From: Jimgerdemannia flammicorona
Taxonomy: Eukaryota > Mucoromycota > Endogonomycetes > Endogonales > Endogonaceae
Reading direction: 5' to 3'
DNA length: 10,894 nt
NCBI GenBank assembly: GCA_003990745.1
Contig: RBNI01006865.1
Location: 1-10,894, forward strand
Below, piece after piece: positions 8,254 through 10,894 of the stretch. A program made the translations under genes and the position numbers. The notes below the pieces were generated by a model. The model was not told the DNA's origin. It made no database searches and saw only the letters and a program-made list of their open reading frames with translations. How positions within the stretch are numbered: the first letter of the stretch is position 1; the number at the start of each line of letters is the position of its first letter.

Positions 8254-8693
8254 GGCCGTAGAATTCCCAAGTCGTGTCCTGGTAAAGGTGCAAGACACAG
8301 GAATATACGTCGCCAGACGTAAATATACGCAGAGCAAACGCACTGTGTGCAACGTGAGCGAATGAAGGCGTTGTTTTCGAAGCCGTTTTAAAAAAGATGT
8401 CGGCGACATCAAACGGAGAGAAACCGAAAAGCCAAAAGGGGAGCGCAAAAAAACGGTACAAACAGACGGTCGATAAAAGGAGCGAGCTTATCTGTCGGCT
8501 ACAATATGCTACATGCATGCAAGGCCAGGTGAATTTAATGCGCAAGTTGGCGGCGGCATTCCTGAACTGATAGATACGGATAGATGGGATATATGATAGA
8601 TGGGCGATGCAGAACTGGCCGATCAATAACACCACTTTTTGCTTGTGGTCCTTGCACGTTCGAAATGTTTTTTAATGGGTAGGCAGCCTTTTC
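8254..8693. other. Intergenic region, possible promoter of the minus-strand gene
   Basis: I see no convincing gene; open frames here overlap on the same strand without recognisable content. CpG content is normal. A TTTTAAAA box lies near 8386-8393, about 135 bp upstream of the proposed minus-strand ATG, and could be a TATA-like element. GATAGATGGG occurs twice in tandem-like spacing near 8580-8608. Confidence 0.3.
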
Positions 8694-8881
8694 CTATGAA
8701 CCGCTGAACATGGTGTTGTCGTCATCGTCGTTGACTTCTTTATTGGCATCTGAGGGGAGGAACTTTCCAACGCATTGCTCCTGCAAAAGCTCGTACGGTC
8801 GTGCTCGGGAACGACATGCAGGCAGGTATGTCCGTGTATTCGTTGATTCAGAACCCCTACTATTGGGTCTTCATCAACCAT
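8694..8881 (-). CDS. Possible small protein, two-exon model (weak)
   Basis: The minus-strand ATG at 8881 opens MVDEDPI (8881-8861). A phase-0 intron with donor GTAGGG and acceptor TTTTGCAG (8860-8781) would join it to an exon reading EQCVGKFLPSDANKEV, then a run of four Asp, ending NTMFSGS before TAG at 8694. The product would be 35 residues. The same last exon is also open further upstream in frame, to about 8875 without an ATG, so it could instead be the final exon of a longer gene. I recognise no family. Chance is a real possibility. Confidence 0.2.
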
Positions 8882-9084
8882 GCTGTCTATTTCCTCCAGA
8901 TTATATATGAAACAATCAGAAAATATTGCCAGGCGCTTCGTAATTTATGAAGAGAATGGCTTTGAAATCATTGGCGGTCTGCTTTACCCCCAAATTGGGA
9001 TAAATTCAGGGTGATGACGTAGCAAATGGCGCCGCAAATAATGACAATTCTTCACACAGCCCTCGAACCTCCTCGCTATTCACT
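8882..9084 (+). promoter_or_regulatory. Upstream region of the J-domain gene
   Basis: This 200-bp interval precedes the J-domain gene. It contains TGACGTA at 9015-9021, close to the ATF/CREB-type site TGACGTCA with one end base different. No clear TATA box was found. An upstream ATG at 9026, with a second in the same frame at 9041, opens a frame that overlaps the main start in another frame and ends at 9241. If transcription begins before 9026, this would be an overlapping upstream ORF. The region could serve both the J-domain gene and the weak minus-strand candidate. Confidence 0.35.
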
Positions 9085-9118
9085 ATGGACCGCAATATCG
9101 CTATGGACCGCAATACGA
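9083..9118 (+). repeat. Tandem 18-bp duplication at the start codon
   Basis: Two adjacent 18-bp units begin with the same 15 bases, CTATGGACCGCAATA. Each contains an in-frame ATG (9085 and 9103), so the protein N-terminus reads [10 protein letters not shown]. Either ATG could be used; the J domain begins after both. Confidence 0.85.
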
Positions 9119-10817
9119 CCCAGCTATACGAGACCTTGGGCTTGCCCAAGTCCGCCTCACAGGACGACATCAAGAAGGCATACAAGCGCCTGGCTCTCCG
9201 CTATCATCCAGATAAAAATCCAAATGCTGCAGACGAGGTAGGTTCCGTGACCCGTACATTGCTTGGCGATACCTGGGCAGTTACCTCCAAAGCCACATCC
9301 ACGAGCAAAAGGGATTTGCTCTATTCAACGGCTGCTTTGAGCCAATTTGTCTCAACGTGGGCCTGCTTTGTCTATTTGCAGCTTGTCTCTAATGCCACTT
9401 CCATTTCTCTGCCTTTTAATATGTACACAGTTCAGAGCGATAAAACATGCCTACGACATTTTAAGCGATCCCAAGAAACGTGAGGTGTATGACCGACATG
9501 GAGAGCTCGGAGTTAATATGATGGTACCTATTAGTGTGCTTTATCGAGCTTTTTGCAGATTTCATATCTTCTAATCCTACTTCTTTTATCACAACGTAAT
9601 ATTGGCTAACTAGAATACTCTCGCGAGCCCCTTATTCGACCCACATATTGAATCGATGTTGTGCACTTTCTTCTCAACCGCCTCCCTCCTCTTCGTTTTG
9701 GTGATCATCTTTTTCTCATTCCTCTCGGTACGGATAGAGAACATAGTGCAATGGAGCTATTCCGTCGTCTTCATTCCTCTTTGGATCGTGGATACTATTG
9801 TGCTTGGTGTGGTGTTCCTGCAATTTCTGCAGTCGATGAGTGGCAATTCTGAGGATGAGCAAGACGACGCAGACGAGGAAGATAATGAGGAGGACGGCGA
9901 AGGTGCAAGTAGTGAGGAGGAGCGCAAGACCAGGCGCGACTTGCGGCGAAATAATCTTAAGCGTTGGAACCGCTTCAGAAATGCTGTTACCCTACTCTAC
10001 TTCTCGCTTATCGTCTTATTCCAAGTCTTCATCGTATTACGATTGGACGGTTGGGTTGAATTGTCGGCGGCGATAATTTTCATCCCCTACTTCGTTGTTG
10101 AGACGATCAATCTGTTCCCGAACATTTTTAACTACATCCTGACTCTGCAGCGAATCAGTGCGTCAGCTGACGAAGGACGTCTCACTTTCACGACCAATTT
10201 GACTCTCTTTTTCGCAAATTTTTGGTGGTTCGCCATCCGCCTTGTTCAGGCCGTGTTGCTTGTTCTGCGCCTCGACGGTGTGATACCGACAACGTGCAGT
10301 TGGGCGATTGTCTTCATCCCTCTATACCTTATCGGCCTTAAATACGCTATTCAGCTGGTCCTGGCTTACCGAGCCTTCAGCAGGATTCCCGAGTTTGAGG
10401 TCGCCACTCAGGGGAAGATGAGTGTGATGCTGGGCGCTGTCGCTCTCTTTCTCTTCGGTGCGCCGTTCTACACAGTTATTGGATTACTTGTCACGAAACT
10501 GGATGGGTCTTCTATCAGCATGTCGAATGTCCTCATACCGGTGTTCCTTGTTCTGGTACGTTGGGAATCTTGAATGGAAGTGTTGACTAGTACATGTTGT
10601 ATAGCTTGGTGGATTCTAAGATATTCTTCGTCTCCATTATTATATACAGTCTATTCTCCTCTGCTGCGCAGGCATTTGTATGCCATGTATGCTCTGCGTC
10701 AGCCGCGCGAGTTTCGATGATATGGACGAGGGCGCAGCGCAGTCGCTGGTTGACCCATCAAAGAGGATCACGCAGTCGGGAGAGCCGATGTCAATGAGTT
10801 CGCAAGATATGGATTAA
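9085..10817 (+). CDS. J-domain protein fused to a TMEM185-type membrane domain
   Basis: Four phase-0 exons, 9085-9237, 9431-9523, 9614-10555 and 10650-10817, encode 451 residues. Introns of 193, 90 and 94 nt start GTAGGT, GTACCT and GTACGT and end CAG, TAG and CAG. Residues about 12-75 form a J domain: [23 protein letters not shown] at 41-43, then [21 protein letters not shown] across the first splice, which confirms that junction. J domains stimulate Hsp70 ATPase. Residues about 100-412 carry eight hydrophobic helices in four similar pairs, each with an (L/V)(R/K)(L/I)(D/E)-type turn and then FIP or LIP (135-137, 238-240, 316-318, 389-391). This resembles the Tmemb_185A (TMEM185) family. A strongly acidic loop, 160-185, separates helices 2 and 3. 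The last helix ends in a Cys-rich [12 protein letters not shown] (401-412) followed by a Ser/Asp-rich tail. The role is inferred: a membrane-anchored Hsp70 co-chaperone, perhaps in the secretory pathway; no cleavable signal peptide is seen. The acceptor at 10649 was chosen because it restores the Cys-rich tail; reading through that intron stops at 10573. Confidence 0.9.
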
Positions 10818-10832
10818 TTTGCCTCCGATCCC

Positions 10833-10851
10833 TCAAAATGTATAATTTTGA
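10833..10851 (+). terminator. Small palindrome in the 3' region of the J-domain gene
   Basis: TCAAAAT and ATTTTGA form a perfect 7-bp inverted repeat around the loop GTATA, 16 nt after the stop codon. GTATAA-type AT-rich sequence here could help 3' end formation, but no canonical AATAAA is present. Confidence 0.3.
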
Positions 10852-10875
10852 ACTCTAGACTATCACAATATCGAG

Positions 10876-10894
10876 TTTTTTTTTTTTTTTTTTT
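10876..10894. repeat. T19 homopolymer at right edge
   Basis: The window ends in 19 T residues. With the A19 run at the left edge this suggests that a contig may stop at homopolymers, or that another retroelement tail in minus orientation begins here. Confidence 0.7.

Noticed and set aside
8101..8635. Minus-strand open frames of 115 and 130 codons (8101-8448 and 8243-8635)
   Set aside because: They overlap each other in different frames, depend on non-ATG or weak starts, and show no recognisable motif; a spliced start at 8253 explains the local signals better.
9661..10076. Small plus-strand open frames at 9661-9852 and 9840-10076
   Set aside because: They are alternative-frame shadows of the third exon of the J-domain/TMEM185 gene.

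Overview
The window looks like the nuclear genome of a repeat-rich eukaryotic microbe, most likely a fungus. Evidence is GT-AG introns of about 50-200 bp, non-LTR retrotransposon (LINE) remains carrying only C-to-T type damage (resembling repeat-induced point mutation or methylcytosine decay), and an abrupt switch from CpG-empty, AT-rich DNA to ordinary CpG-containing DNA. The exact lineage cannot be fixed from this sequence.

Positions 1 to about 7590 are a transposon graveyard with only about six CpG dinucleotides. From the left: the poly-A 3' tail of one LINE (about 22-145) abuts the broken start of ORF2 of a second LINE on the minus strand (146-220). Upstream of that ORF2 on the minus strand lies its long ORF1 pseudogene (234-2070). 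Then come a very AT-rich stretch with a strong foldback (2500-2607), short tandem repeats and two unrecognised decayed minus-strand reading frames (2895-3238 and 3993-4367). Next is a plus-strand LINE fragment carrying the end of ORF1 and the endonuclease part of ORF2 (4377-6180), which stops just where reverse transcriptase should begin. Finally there is AT-rich DNA to about 7590, including another poly-A-like LINE tail near 7026-7061.

From about 7590 to the right end the DNA has normal CpG content. A minus-strand multi-exon hypothetical gene model (7577-8253) lies on the border. Its first intron carries, in antisense, a 29-nt near-copy of the extreme 3' end of 18S rRNA. A weak minus-strand small-gene candidate follows (8694-8881).

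The one gene identified with confidence is on the plus strand at 9085-10817. It has four exons and encodes a 451-residue protein that joins an N-terminal J domain (with HPD) to an eight-helix TMEM185-type (Tmemb_185A) membrane region and a Cys-rich end. It is probably a membrane-anchored Hsp70 co-chaperone. The window ends in a T19 run.
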